Assembly: GCA_027587225.1 (NCBI GenBank)
Contig: JAPDDQ010000010.1
Span: forward strand, 1-64,000
DNA from: Solirubrobacter taibaiensis
Lineage (GTDB): Bacteria > Actinomycetota > Thermoleophilia > Solirubrobacterales > Solirubrobacteraceae
Direction of reading: 5' to 3'
Length of the DNA stretch: 64,000 nucleotides
How positions within the stretch are numbered: the stretch's first letter is position 1; each line of letters begins with the position of its first letter. The position numbers and the translations under genes are program-made. The notes under the pieces are model-generated. The model saw only the letters and a list, made by a program, of their open reading frames with translations. It made no database searches and had not been told where the DNA came from. Of this stretch, positions 7,689-16,264 are shown one piece after another.

Positions 7689-8516
7689 ATGGCCGAATTC
7701 AAGATCGCGTTGAACATGGAGTTCTGCCGCAGCGCCGACAAGAGCTTCGAGGAGGGCGTCGAGATCGCCGCGGCGCTCGGCTACCGGCACATCGAGCCGA
7801 TGGTCCACACCGGCTGGGAGCTGCTCAGCGAGGTCGGCTACTTCCACTCGTTCTCGCTCGAGGAAGACCCGCTGCTGATGCGGGAGATCTGCGAGCGCCA
7901 CGGGGTGAAGGTGGCCTCGCTGTCCGCCCACAGCCCGCTGATGAAGCCCGAGGCGGCGGTGCCGCGGCTGACGCGCGCGATGATCCTCGCGAGCTTCGTC
8001 GGCACCACGATCATCAACAGCGACGAGATGCTCAAGCCCGCCTGGATCGACGACGACTTCGCGCACGAGGTCATGCGCTACACGCTCACCAAGGCGGAGC
8101 TGGTCGCGCGCCGGCACGGGATGATCGTCTGCATCGAGCCCCACGGCGTCTACACGAAGACGGCCGCCGGGCTGCGCCGCATCGTGGAGCTCGTCCCATC
8201 CCCGCACATCGGCGTCAACTGGGACACGGGGAACTCGTTCCTGGCCGGCCTCGAAGACCCTTACGAAGGCCTCGAGTCGGTCGCCGAACTCGTCCACCAC
8301 GTGCACGCGAAGGACATCTCGCTCGACCGCGCCGAGCGCGACCGCGGCACGGTCACCGGCACGCCGGTCGGCTGCGCGTGCGGTGACGGCGTGGTCGACT
8401 GGGAGCGCGTGCTCCACATCCTTGCGCCGCTCGATCGCGAGCTGTTCCTCAGCGTCGAGTGCGGCACGATCGACGAGGCCGAGCGCAGCCTGTCCTTCCT
8501 GCGCGGACTGCTCTAG
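7689..8516 (+). CDS. Sugar phosphate isomerase/epimerase-like TIM barrel (AP endonuclease 2 fold)
   Basis: This is a 275-aa cytosolic protein starting at ATG 7689. The xylose-isomerase-like TIM barrel metal ligands are recognisable: CIEPHG (Glu), NWDTGNSF (Asp), HHVHAKDI (His) and SVECG (Glu). Family members isomerise or epimerise sugars, inositols and hydroxypyruvate using a divalent metal. The substrate cannot be deduced. It lies five bases after the cysteine-cluster gene, ends the rightward operon and overlaps the convergent gene by four bases. Confidence 0.85.
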   Translation: MAEFKIALNMEFCRSADKSFEEGVEIAAALGYRHIEPMVHTGWELLSEVGYFHSFSLEEDPLLMREICERHGVKVASLSAHSPLMKPEAAVPRLTRAMILASFVGTTIINSDEMLKPAWIDDDFAHEVMRYTLTKAELVARRHGMIVCIEPHGVYTKTAAGLRRIVELVPSPHIGVNWDTGNSFLAGLEDPYEGLESVAELVHHVHAKDISLDRAERDRGTVTGTPVGCACGDGVVDWERVLHILAPLDRELFLSVECGTIDEAERSLSFLRGLL

Positions 8517-9265
8517 GGCCGTCCCCGCGGCATGAGGTTCCCGTTGCCGTCGATCCATTCCAGCTTGCCCTGGGCGGGCATCAGGCCGGGTCCGGTCGCG
8601 GGGAAACGCAGCTCGTAGAAGTTCTCGCGCACCACGGTCTCGACGGGCTGACCGACCTGAGGCCTGAAGCGCACGCGCGCGACGCCGTCCGGGACGACGC
8701 CGAAGTAGTGCGTCCCCTTCGCGCCGGCGCTGAGGCTGGAGACGCCCTTGCGGGAGACCGTGCTCACGGGGGCACAGCCGCCCCCGCCGCTGCCGAGGAT
8801 GCACAGCCCCGGGCCGGGCAAAGTCCCGAGCCGCTTGACCGGCACCAGCGCGTAGCGGGCGTTCAGGGCGCGGACCCCGTCGACCTGCACGCCCTCGCCC
8901 GGCGGGCCGACGTACCGCAGCCGCGGCCCGGCGAGGCGGCGATCGCGGTCGGTCTGCGGGCGGCGCAGCACCGCCAGCACCTTGGTCGCCGTCGGTGAGA
9001 CCGGCGTGCGGTCGATCGACATCGGCATGCCCTTGTCCGGCCGGCCGACCTTGGGAGTCCAGGTGCCGACCGGCGGCGGGGCCGTGGCGGTCGCCGTCGG
9101 TGTCGCGGGGCGCTCGATGTCGGGGCTCGACGTCGTCATGACCACCGCGATCGCCGCGACGGCCGGTGAGGCGACGGCCAGGAGCGAGACACGCACCGCA
9201 CGGCGTCGCCGGCGCAGCCGGGCCTCGCGCAGTTGCAGGCCGTACCGGTCCAAGAAGTCAGTCAT
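8513..9265 (-). CDS. Single-pass membrane protein, partner (anti-sigma-like) of the ECF sigma factor
   Basis: This 250-aa protein has a short basic cytoplasmic N-terminus (LREARLRRRRR), one transmembrane helix at about residues 25-45, a Thr/Pro linker and an extracytoplasmic domain of about 190 residues of unknown fold. Its start overlaps the end of the sigma gene by eight bases, the arrangement of sigma factor/membrane-partner pairs. It lacks an obvious zinc anti-sigma HxxxCxxC motif, so the anti-sigma role is inferred from position and topology. Confidence 0.6.
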   Translation of the reverse strand: MTDFLDRYGLQLREARLRRRRRAVRVSLLAVASPAVAAIAVVMTTSSPDIERPATPTATATAPPPVGTWTPKVGRPDKGMPMSIDRTPVSPTATKVLAVLRRPQTDRDRRLAGPRLRYVGPPGEGVQVDGVRALNARYALVPVKRLGTLPGPGLCILGSGGGGCAPVSTVSRKGVSSLSAGAKGTHYFGVVPDGVARVRFRPQVGQPVETVVRENFYELRFPATGPGLMPAQGKLEWIDGNGNLMPRGRP

Positions 9266-9755
9266 CGATGTCTCCGATCACGGCGCGGGCGTGGGCGACG
9301 GCCCGGCTGACGCGTTTGCGGGCGACGGCCTCTGAGCAGCGCAGTCGCTGGGCCATGTCGAGGTAGGACTCCTCGTCGACGGCGCGGGCGTGGAGGGCTT
9401 CGAACTCGGCGGGTGAGAGCGCGGCGCGCACGAGCTGCGCGAGGTCTGCCGCTTCGGCGATCTGCGCGATGCGCTGAAGGTCGTCGTCGTCAAGCTGGAG
9501 TGACTCGAGCCGCAGCTTGCGCCGGGCCGAGTCCTCGACCCGGCCGCGGCGGGCGCTGTCGATCAGCAGGTTGCGGGCGATCGTGAACAGCCACGCCTCA
9601 GGCGCCTGAACCGGCACCTTGCGATACCGCACGAGCGCCCGCGCGAACGTCTCCGCCATGAGGTCCGCGGCCACTTCCGACTCGCCGACACGGCGGGCGA
9701 AGAAGCCGAGCACCGGGCCCCGGAACCGCACGTAGAACTCGTCGAAGGACTCCAC
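9258..9755 (-). CDS. ECF-family RNA polymerase sigma factor
   Basis: This is a 165-aa protein with GTG start at 9755. It has sigma region 2 (FDEFYVRFRGPVLGFFARRV, VAADLMAETFARALVRYRKV, APEAWLFTIARNLLIDSARR) and a region 4 helix-turn-helix (LSPAEFEALHARAVDEESY, AQRLRCSEAVARKRVSRAVAHAR). It directs RNA polymerase to a small stress or envelope regulon. The next gene in the operon is a single-pass membrane protein that probably holds it inactive. Confidence 0.93.
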   Translation of the reverse strand: MESFDEFYVRFRGPVLGFFARRVGESEVAADLMAETFARALVRYRKVPVQAPEAWLFTIARNLLIDSARRGRVEDSARRKLRLESLQLDDDDLQRIAQIAEAADLAQLVRAALSPAEFEALHARAVDEESYLDMAQRLRCSEAVARKRVSRAVAHARAVIGDIDD

Positions 9756-9881
9756 CTACCGAATAAGACGAACCACGGGGTCGAGTGTGACCGAGCCCGC
9801 CAATACGCTGCGAACTGGAGCGCCGCGGGAGCGATCCGAGGCAGAATGTGTGCCACAGGGACTGACCGGGAGGGCAGCGAA

Positions 9882-10745
9882 GTGCGCAGCAGGTGGATCA
9901 GGGCGGTGGCGATCGGGACGATGGCCGGCTTCGGGCTGGCCGGGTCCGCGTCGGCGCAGGACCGGCCGTACGTCAGCTCCGGCCCGACGACCAGCGGCAG
10001 CGCGATCGTCGGCAGCACGCTGACGTCGACCGGCGGGCAGGCCGGCGGTCCGAACGGCACCAAGGTCGGGCGCGCGTGGTTGCGCTGCGACAACGCGACC
10101 GACGAGCGCACCTGCGATCTGATCAATGGCGCCTGGGACACGAGTACGTACGCGCTCAGGAGAGACGACCTCGGCAAGTACATGCGGTCGGCGCTGTACG
10201 CGTATCGGGACCAGTACCTGCGCGATCTCGTGTGGAAGATGTCGCCGGCGACCGCAGCGGTCACCAATCCCGCCCCGCCCCCGGCGCCGACGCCCGTGCC
10301 GACGCCGGCTCCGCCGGTCGTCGAGCCGGCGGTGCCCGTCCCGCCGTTGACGACCGAACAGGCGCCCCCGCCGGCCGCGGCGGCACCGCAGACCACGGCG
10401 AAGCGCATGAGCCCGTTCCCCACGGTGCGCATCAGCGGCGTCGTGTTCGCCAACGGCGCGCAGATCTCGCGCCTGACGGTCCGCGCCCCGCGGGGCGCGA
10501 GGATCACGATCAGCTGCTTCGGCAAGGGCTGCCCGAACCGCCGCGTCAAGCGCGTGGCGAGGGGGAAGAGCATCCACGTCCCGGCCTACGAGAAGTACCT
10601 GCGCTCCGGCGTGCGGCTCGTCATCACGATCTCCCGCAAGGGCTACGTCTCGAAGGTCACGACGATCCGGATCCGCAAGAAGAAGGCGCCGTTGCGCAGT
10701 GACCTGTGCCGCGTCCCGGGGGCGACGACCACGTCGAACTGCTGA
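9882..10745 (+). CDS. Secreted protein of unknown function
   Basis: This is a 287-aa protein. I chose GTG 9882, preceded by GGGAGGG, because it gives a clean signal peptide (MRSRWIRAVAIGTM...GLAGSASAQ); an in-frame ATG at 9846 would add 12 unlikely residues. The mature protein has an N-terminal domain with two Cys and many Tyr/Trp, a Pro-Ala-Thr linker (about 125-175) and a basic C-terminal beta domain with two Cys (SCFGKGC) and a Lys/Arg-rich tail. It is probably extracellular or wall-associated. Confidence 0.7.
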   Translation: MRSRWIRAVAIGTMAGFGLAGSASAQDRPYVSSGPTTSGSAIVGSTLTSTGGQAGGPNGTKVGRAWLRCDNATDERTCDLINGAWDTSTYALRRDDLGKYMRSALYAYRDQYLRDLVWKMSPATAAVTNPAPPPAPTPVPTPAPPVVEPAVPVPPLTTEQAPPPAAAAPQTTAKRMSPFPTVRISGVVFANGAQISRLTVRAPRGARITISCFGKGCPNRRVKRVARGKSIHVPAYEKYLRSGVRLVITISRKGYVSKVTTIRIRKKKAPLRSDLCRVPGATTTSNC

Positions 10746-10748
10746 TCC

Positions 10749-12128
10749 TCAGCCGAGCCCGACGGTGATGCTCTTGCGCTGCGTGAAGCTCTCGAGCGCG
10801 CCCTCGATCGAGTACTCGGCGCCGAGGCCGGACAGCTTCTTGCCGCCGTAGCTCATGCCGGGCAACTGGCCGCCGCTGCGGTTGACCTGCACCCAGCCGG
10901 CCTCGATCCGGTGGGCGGCGCGCAGCGCGCGGTTGATGTCGCGCGAGAACACGAACGCCGCCAGCCCGTAGTGCGTGTCGTTGGCCCAGCGGATGACCTC
11001 GTCCTCGTCCTCCCACGGCAGCGCGACGAGCACCGGCCCGAAGACCTCCTCACGGGAGACGCGCCAGGACGGGTCGACACCGCCGAGCACGGTGGGCGGG
11101 AGCTGATAGCCGGGGCGGGAGTCGTCCGGGAGCCCGCCGGTGAGCGCGACCGCGCCCTGCTCCAGCGCTTCTCGCACGTAGCCGCACACGCGCACGTCCT
11201 GCGTGCCGCTGATGAGCGAGCCGATGTCGGAGGCTTCATCCAGCGCGTCGCCCACGACCAGCTGCTCCAAGGCCGCGGACAAGCGCGCCACGAAGTCGTC
11301 ATAGATCGACGCGTGCACGAACAGCCGCGAGCCGGCGGTGCACGACTGGCCCTGGCGAGCGAAGCGCATGGCCATGATGACGTGCTGGACGGTGGCGTCG
11401 TCACCGGAGTCCGGATAGACGATCGCGGGCGACTTGCCGCCCAGCTCCAGCGACACCGGCAGGATCCGCTCGGCCGCCGCGCGCATCGCGATCTTGCCGA
11501 CCTCGGTGGAGCCGGTGAACGTGATCTTCGCGATCCCGGGGTGGTTGAGCAACGCCCCGCCGGTCTCCTCGCCATAGCCCGTGACCACCTGCAGCACGCC
11601 CTCGGGCAGGTGCTGCCAGCAGATCTCCGCCATCTTCAACACACCGAGCGGCGCGTCCTCGGCGGCCTTGAGCACGAGCGTGTTGCCCGTGCACAGCGCC
11701 ATCGCGACCTTCAGCGCGGCCAGCATCACGGGCGCGTTCCAGGGCACGATCCCGGCCACCACGCCGAGCGGCTCGCGCACCGTGTAGCTGAGCAGGTCCT
11801 CGCCGAGCGGGAGCGTCTCGCCCTTCTGCTCGCCGGCCACGCCGCCGAAGTAGCGGAAGATGTCCGCCGCCATCGCGGCCTCGCCGCGCGCCTGCGTGCG
11901 GATCGCGTTGCCGGTCTCGCTCGCGATCAACCGGGCGAGCTCCTCACCGATCTCCGCCAGGTCGTCGCCGATCCGCGTGAGCAGGAGCCCGCGCTCGCGA
12001 GCGGGCCGCCGAGCCCACTGCGGGAACGCCGCCGCGGCCGCCCGCACGGCCCGGTCGACATCCTCGGCGCCGTGCCGCGGCACCGTCCCGATCACTTCGC
12101 GCCGCGACGGGTTCTCGACTTCGATCAT
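10749..12128 (-). CDS. Aldehyde dehydrogenase family protein
   Basis: This 459-aa NAD(P)-dependent aldehyde dehydrogenase has the proton-acceptor Glu in VSLELGGKSP (about E228) and the nucleophile Cys in RQGQSCTAGSR (about C263), plus FTGSTEVGK in the cofactor fold and a C-terminal EVFGPVL motif. The chosen ATG at 12128 gives a slightly short N-terminus compared with 475-500 aa relatives. It lies 13 bases downstream of a LysR regulator on the same strand and is likely controlled by it. Its substrate is unknown. Confidence 0.92.
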   Translation of the reverse strand: MIEVENPSRREVIGTVPRHGAEDVDRAVRAAAAAFPQWARRPARERGLLLTRIGDDLAEIGEELARLIASETGNAIRTQARGEAAMAADIFRYFGGVAGEQKGETLPLGEDLLSYTVREPLGVVAGIVPWNAPVMLAALKVAMALCTGNTLVLKAAEDAPLGVLKMAEICWQHLPEGVLQVVTGYGEETGGALLNHPGIAKITFTGSTEVGKIAMRAAAERILPVSLELGGKSPAIVYPDSGDDATVQHVIMAMRFARQGQSCTAGSRLFVHASIYDDFVARLSAALEQLVVGDALDEASDIGSLISGTQDVRVCGYVREALEQGAVALTGGLPDDSRPGYQLPPTVLGGVDPSWRVSREEVFGPVLVALPWEDEDEVIRWANDTHYGLAAFVFSRDINRALRAAHRIEAGWVQVNRSGGQLPGMSYGGKKLSGLGAEYSIEGALESFTQRKSITVGLG

Positions 12129-12141
12129 GAGCGAACGGTAT

Positions 12142-13083
12142 TCAACGCACGCGGTCGAACTCGTCGGCGACCGCGCGCATGTGGGTCTCCACCGCGGCGA
12201 GCAGCTCACGCACGCCGGGCGAGAGCCGGGCGCCGGTGCGCGTGACGATCGCGAACGTGTCGTAGAGCGCGGGCCGGAACGACGCGGTGTGGAGGCCCTC
12301 CGGGAAGTACGGCGCGTGCAGGAACGCGCTCGGCAGGTACGTGTCGCCGATCCCGTCGGCGACGAGCCGCAGCGCGATGTCCTTGAGCTCCACCTCGACC
12401 TTGGGCTCGAGCCGGAGCCCTTGCGCCTGCGCGCGCTCCGCAAGTTGGCGGCGGATCGGGTCGCTGTCGGAGGACTCGGCGTCGTAGAAGATCAGCGGCG
12501 TTGCGGCCAGGCGTTCGATCGACGCCGGCTCGCGCGTGCGCTCGGGGTCGGCGCTGACGTAGACGACCTCGTCGCGGACGATCGGCCGCACGTCGAGCTT
12601 GTCGTCGTCGATCGGCAGCACGAGCACGCCCGCCTCGAGCTCCCCGCGCCGGATCCGGTCCGCGAGCACGGACGAGTTCGAGCCGATCAGCCGTACCGAC
12701 ACGTTGGGGTGCCGGCGCAGGAACTCCACCACGAGCTCGTCGAAGCGCCACGCCGACGGGCCCCCGAACACCCCCAGCGCGACCGTGCCGGTGCGCAGCG
12801 CGCTGAGCTCACCCACGCTCTCGGCGGCGTCCTCGACCGCGCGCAGGCTCCGGGCAGCGTGCTCGGCGAAGGCGCGGCCGGCTTCCGTGGGCACGACCCC
12901 ACGGCCGGCGCGCACGAACAGGGTCGTGGCGAGGGCCTGCTCGAGCTTGCGGATCTGCTCGGCCACCGCCGGCTGGGACACCCGCAGCGACTCGGCGGCG
13001 GCAGTGAACGAGCCGAGTTCCAGCGCGGCGCAGAAGCAGCGGATCTGCTGCAGCGACAAAAGCTCCGCCTTTGACTGCTCCAA
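12142..13083 (-). CDS. LysR-family transcriptional regulator
   Basis: This 313-aa protein has an N-terminal winged helix-turn-helix (about residues 9-68: LQQIRCFCAALELGSFTAAA, VSQPAVAEQIRKLEQALATT) followed by a periplasmic-binding-like effector domain (about 95-300). It precedes an ALDH gene by 13 bases, so it probably regulates that enzyme and itself. LysR proteins are usually activated by a pathway intermediate. Confidence 0.94.
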   Translation of the reverse strand: MEQSKAELLSLQQIRCFCAALELGSFTAAAESLRVSQPAVAEQIRKLEQALATTLFVRAGRGVVPTEAGRAFAEHAARSLRAVEDAAESVGELSALRTGTVALGVFGGPSAWRFDELVVEFLRRHPNVSVRLIGSNSSVLADRIRRGELEAGVLVLPIDDDKLDVRPIVRDEVVYVSADPERTREPASIERLAATPLIFYDAESSDSDPIRRQLAERAQAQGLRLEPKVEVELKDIALRLVADGIGDTYLPSAFLHAPYFPEGLHTASFRPALYDTFAIVTRTGARLSPGVRELLAAVETHMRAVADEFDRVR

Positions 13084-13100
13084 GCAAGCAACCCTACCTT

Positions 13101-13127
13101 GCGGGTCCGGTAATCCGGTTCGCCCGC
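13101..13127 (-). terminator. GC-rich hairpin just after the lipoprotein gene
   Basis: GCGGG (13101-13105) pairs with CCCGC (13123-13127), and inner CCGG (13107-13110) pairs with CCGG (13115-13118) around a TAAT loop. It begins two bases past the stop of the leftward lipoprotein gene. No T-run follows, so termination is only probable; it could also be a site for the LysR gene just downstream on the same strand. Confidence 0.4.
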
Positions 13128-13128
13128 G

Positions 13129-13917
13129 TCAGGACGACTCGCAGGCGGAGCCGTCGCCGTCGCGGTCGAGACCGTGGGGGTCGTCGCCGACGACCTGGAC
13201 GGGGCCGGTGTAGTCGGGGCCGTCGCCGCTGCCGCCGGCGCAGTCGTAGTCGGAGGAATCGGGCTTCAGGCAGGCGCCCGCGTAGTTCGGATCGCAGTCT
13301 CCCGCGCCCTGCTCGTCCTCTGCGGCTTTGGTCGCCTGCTCGGCGGCGAAGTCCGCGAAGTAGCTCGCGCAGCCCGGCGGCGTGCCGGCGCCGTCGCGGA
13401 CCGTGCGCTTCTCCGTGCTCGAGCAAGTCCGCTGGTCACGAGCGATGCGGGCCAGACGGACGCGCTCGCGCGCGGCGGCCTCGGCCCGGGCGATCTCGGT
13501 GTTCGCGGTGCTGAGCACGGTGCGCGCGGCGGTGGTCTTGCGCAACTTCCGCGACTCGGCCGCGAAGCGCTTGGCGGTCTTGAAGCGTCCCGCGGCAAGG
13601 GCCGCGCGAGCGTCGTGGAGCAGTGCGCGGGAGCCGCGGCGCCGCATGCGCCGCGCGTCGGCGTTCAAGTCGGCAGCTGCCAGGGCGGCGGCGGCCTGGG
13701 CGTAGCGGCCGCGCTTGGCCAGCAGCTTGGCCTCCGCTCGTGCGGCGCGCGCGGGATCCGGTGTCGGCGTCGCCGAAGCCGCCTCGGACGAGGTGCCGGC
13801 CGTCGCGGCCTGGTCAGCGCTGCCGGTCGGGGTCGTCTCGCCGCACGCGGACAGCGAGAGCACGAGCGCGCCAAGGACCAGTGCCGCCAACGGACGCGCA
13901 CATCGGCGTGAGGTCAT
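13129..13917 (-). CDS. Lipoprotein with C-terminal excalibur-like calcium-binding domain
   Basis: This 262-aa protein has a lipoprotein signal peptide ending in the lipobox LSAC (Cys about residue 25). A Thr/Ala-rich spacer, a long Ala/Arg-rich helical region (about 55-165, probably coiled) and a cysteine-containing C-terminal domain follow. That domain has CDPNYAGACL, DYDCAGGSGDGPDYTGPV and DRDGDGSACES. The DxDxDGxxCE ending is the hallmark of excalibur domains, which bind calcium outside the cell. It is probably membrane-anchored on the outer face. Confidence 0.85.
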   Translation of the reverse strand: MTSRRCARPLAALVLGALVLSLSACGETTPTGSADQAATAGTSSEAASATPTPDPARAARAEAKLLAKRGRYAQAAAALAAADLNADARRMRRRGSRALLHDARAALAAGRFKTAKRFAAESRKLRKTTAARTVLSTANTEIARAEAAARERVRLARIARDQRTCSSTEKRTVRDGAGTPPGCASYFADFAAEQATKAAEDEQGAGDCDPNYAGACLKPDSSDYDCAGGSGDGPDYTGPVQVVGDDPHGLDRDGDGSACESS

Positions 13918-13994
13918 CGGGCGACCATACGGCGGCAGGACGGCGCCACACCTGAACGACCGATGAGGATTCCTGGTTCGCGGTGGGTCTGACT

Positions 13995-14024
13995 GCTGAA
14001 GGCTCAGCTTGGGGCAACACCAAG
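13995..14024. promoter_or_regulatory. Two inverted repeats upstream of the amino-acid catabolic operon
   Basis: GCTGA-AGGC-TCAGC (13995-14008) is followed at once by CTTGG-N7-CCAAG (14008-14024) in the 153-base gap upstream of the operon starting at 14071. The second has the TTGG-N7-CCAA geometry common in LysR-type sites. The pair is a candidate operator for the operon or for the divergent lipoprotein gene. Confidence 0.35.
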
Positions 14025-14070
14025 AAACTGGCTCTACCTGCGCGCCCCGTGCTCCACGACGATCCTGTCC

Positions 14071-15387
14071 ATGACTCGTGACGTGGTGATCGTGGGCGGC
14101 GGGATCGCGGGGCTCTCAGCGGCCTGGCGGCTGCGTCACCGTGACGTGCTGCTGCTCGAAGCCGGCGACCGCCTCGGCGGGCGCATGCGTTCAGACCCGT
14201 GCGGCGACTACTGGCTCAACTACGGCGCGCACCTGTTTCCGGCGCCGGGCACGCTCGTGGATCGCATCACGCAGGAGTGTGAGCTGGAGACGGTGCCCGT
14301 CACCGGCGGCATGATGGGGCTGGCCGTCGACGGGAAGGTCATCGAGGGCGGGCGCGTGGAGTCGTATCCGTTCCGGCTGCCGTTGTCGGTGCGCGAGCGG
14401 GTCGCGTTCGCGCGCGCCGGGCTGAAGGTGCAGCTCGGCGTTCGTCGCTATCACGCGGCGCCCAACCGCTACGACTTCGAGAACGAGCGCACGTTCGCCG
14501 ACTTCCTCGGGCCGCTCCCGCCGAGGGTGCACCAGATCTTCTCGTGTGCCGCGCATCGCGCGACGGGCGAGTTGGATGAGCTCGCGGCGGGCGCCGGGAT
14601 CGGGCTGTTCGCGCTGGTGTGGGCGGGCAAGGGATCGCTGATCGCGCGCAACCTGCGCGGCGGGACCGGCATGCTGCCCGCGGCGATGGGGCGCGAGCTC
14701 GGCGAGAAGGCCCGCGTGAACGCGCGGGTAGACGCCGTGCGCGAGGACGAGGACACGCTCGTGGTCACCGTCAACGGCGAGGAGATCCGCGCCCGGCACG
14801 TGATCATGGCCGCGAACGCGCCGTACGCCGCGCCGCTGGTCGGGCCGGTCGCCGGGAAGGCGGCAGACGCGCTGTCCAAGCTCACGTACGGTGCGTTCCT
14901 GAGCGTCGCCGTCGAGACGAACGAGACGACCGCGATGCCCTACGACGGCGTGTATGCCATCGCGACGCCGGGCCGCGTGTTCGACATGTTCACCAACCAG
15001 GCGCATGCCCTCCGTGTCGGGCCGCGCAAGCCCGGCGGTTCGCTGATGCTGTTCGCGGGGGCGCAGGCCGCGGCCGCGCTGATGCGCGAGAGCGACGAGG
15101 TGATCGTCGAGCGCTTCCTGGCCGACCTGCACGCGATGTACCCGCAGACGCGCGGCGCGATCGCCCGCGCGACCGTCCGGCGCTGGGAGCTGGGCAACGT
15201 CTACGCGGCCCCGGGCCGTGGCGCCCTGCAGCCCGCACTGGAAGGCGCGCTCGGCGCGCATGAGAACCTGCACCTGGCCGGTGATTACTTCGCCGAGCTG
15301 GGGACGATGGAGGCCGCCGCCCAGACCGGGCTCGCGGCCGCTGAACGAGTCGAATCCCGAATCCGAGAGGCCGTTACGCATGTCTGA
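14071..15387 (+). CDS. FAD-dependent amine oxidase/protoporphyrinogen oxidase-like flavoprotein
   Basis: This 438-aa protein opens with the FAD dinucleotide-binding motif VVIVGGGIAGLSAAWRL, then LLLEAGDRLGGRM. It closes with the flavin-binding signature LHLAGDYF.ELGTMEAAAQTGLAAA. The middle is the variable substrate domain of the flavin amine oxidase superfamily. Known members oxidise amines, carotenoids or porphyrinogens. It heads a five-gene operon with overlaps at every junction, next to a DapA-like aldolase, an ALDH, an amino-alcohol kinase and a phospholyase, so oxidation of an amine or cyclic imino acid is more likely than heme synthesis. No signal peptide is seen. Confidence 0.85.
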   Translation: MTRDVVIVGGGIAGLSAAWRLRHRDVLLLEAGDRLGGRMRSDPCGDYWLNYGAHLFPAPGTLVDRITQECELETVPVTGGMMGLAVDGKVIEGGRVESYPFRLPLSVRERVAFARAGLKVQLGVRRYHAAPNRYDFENERTFADFLGPLPPRVHQIFSCAAHRATGELDELAAGAGIGLFALVWAGKGSLIARNLRGGTGMLPAAMGRELGEKARVNARVDAVREDEDTLVVTVNGEEIRARHVIMAANAPYAAPLVGPVAGKAADALSKLTYGAFLSVAVETNETTAMPYDGVYAIATPGRVFDMFTNQAHALRVGPRKPGGSLMLFAGAQAAAALMRESDEVIVERFLADLHAMYPQTRGAIARATVRRWELGNVYAAPGRGALQPALEGALGAHENLHLAGDYFAELGTMEAAAQTGLAAAERVESRIREAVTHV

Positions 15388-16264
15388 CTTCCACGGCGTT
15401 CTGCCCGCGCTGCTCACGCCCTTCACGGAGGACGGGAGCGCGATCGACACCGAGGCGCTCGTCGCGAACGTCGAGCGTCTGATCGAAGCCGGCGTCGGTG
15501 GACTCGTGCCCGGCGGCAGCACCGGCGAGTTCACGACGCTCACGAACGCGGAGCGCAAGCTGCTGGTCAACACGGTCGTCAACGCCGCCGCGGGGCGCGT
15601 GCCGGTCGTCGCGGGTACCGGCGCACTCAGCACGCGCGAGACCGTCGAGCTGAGCGTCCACGCCGAGCAGGCCGGCGCGGCCGCGGTGATGATCATCCCG
15701 CCCTTCTACGACGCCCCGTCCTGGCGCGAGCTGAAGGCGTTCTTCGGGGCCGTCGCGGACGCGATCTCGATCCCGATCATGTACTACAACATGCCCGGCG
15801 TCTCGGGCACGACGCTCACCGCCGAGCAGCTCGCGGAGCTCCCGGGCGTCACGTGCCTGAAGGACACGGGCGGCGACGCGACCTTCGCGCAGCAGCTGAT
15901 CCACACCGACGGTCCGACGCTGCTCAACGGCTTCGACACGCACACGTTCCACGCGCTCGCCACCGGCGTCGAGGCGGTGGTGTGGGGCGCGGCCTCGGTC
16001 ATCCCGGAGCAGTGCGTCGAGCTGCACCGTCTGTTGATCGACGACATCGACCTGCCCGCCGCGCGCGAGCTGTGGGCGCGCATCTGGGCCGTCTGCGACG
16101 TGCTCGAGAGCGTCGCCTACACCGCCGGTGTGAAGGCCGGCGCCCGCCTCACGGGCTTCACCACGGGGCCCGTGCGCGGCCCGCTGCTGGAGCTCGAGGA
16201 GGCCGACGAGGCACGTCTCGCTGCGGCCATCGAGCACGCGACGGCCGCGCAGGTCGTGCGATGA
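15380..16264 (+). CDS. Dihydrodipicolinate synthase (DapA)-family lyase
   Basis: This 294-aa TIM barrel of the class I aldolase NAL/DHDPS family keeps the Schiff-base Lys (about K161 in VTCLKDTGGD), the catalytic Tyr (about Y136 in MYYNMPG) and the GGSTGEFTTLT phosphate/carboxylate-binding motif. It overlaps the flavoprotein by eight bases and the ALDH by four. This context argues for a catabolic aldolase or deaminase (the family includes the hydroxyproline-pathway pyrroline-hydroxycarboxylate deaminase) rather than lysine biosynthesis. Confidence 0.9.
   Translation: MSDFHGVLPALLTPFTEDGSAIDTEALVANVERLIEAGVGGLVPGGSTGEFTTLTNAERKLLVNTVVNAAAGRVPVVAGTGALSTRETVELSVHAEQAGAAAVMIIPPFYDAPSWRELKAFFGAVADAISIPIMYYNMPGVSGTTLTAEQLAELPGVTCLKDTGGDATFAQQLIHTDGPTLLNGFDTHTFHALATGVEAVVWGAASVIPEQCVELHRLLIDDIDLPAARELWARIWAVCDVLESVAYTAGVKAGARLTGFTTGPVRGPLLELEEADEARLAAAIEHATAAQVVR

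Noticed and set aside
15380..16264. Biosynthetic dihydrodipicolinate synthase (dapA)
   Set aside because: The gene lies inside a catabolic operon with oxidase and dehydrogenase genes. The active-site Lys is a feature of the whole lyase family, not of dapA alone.
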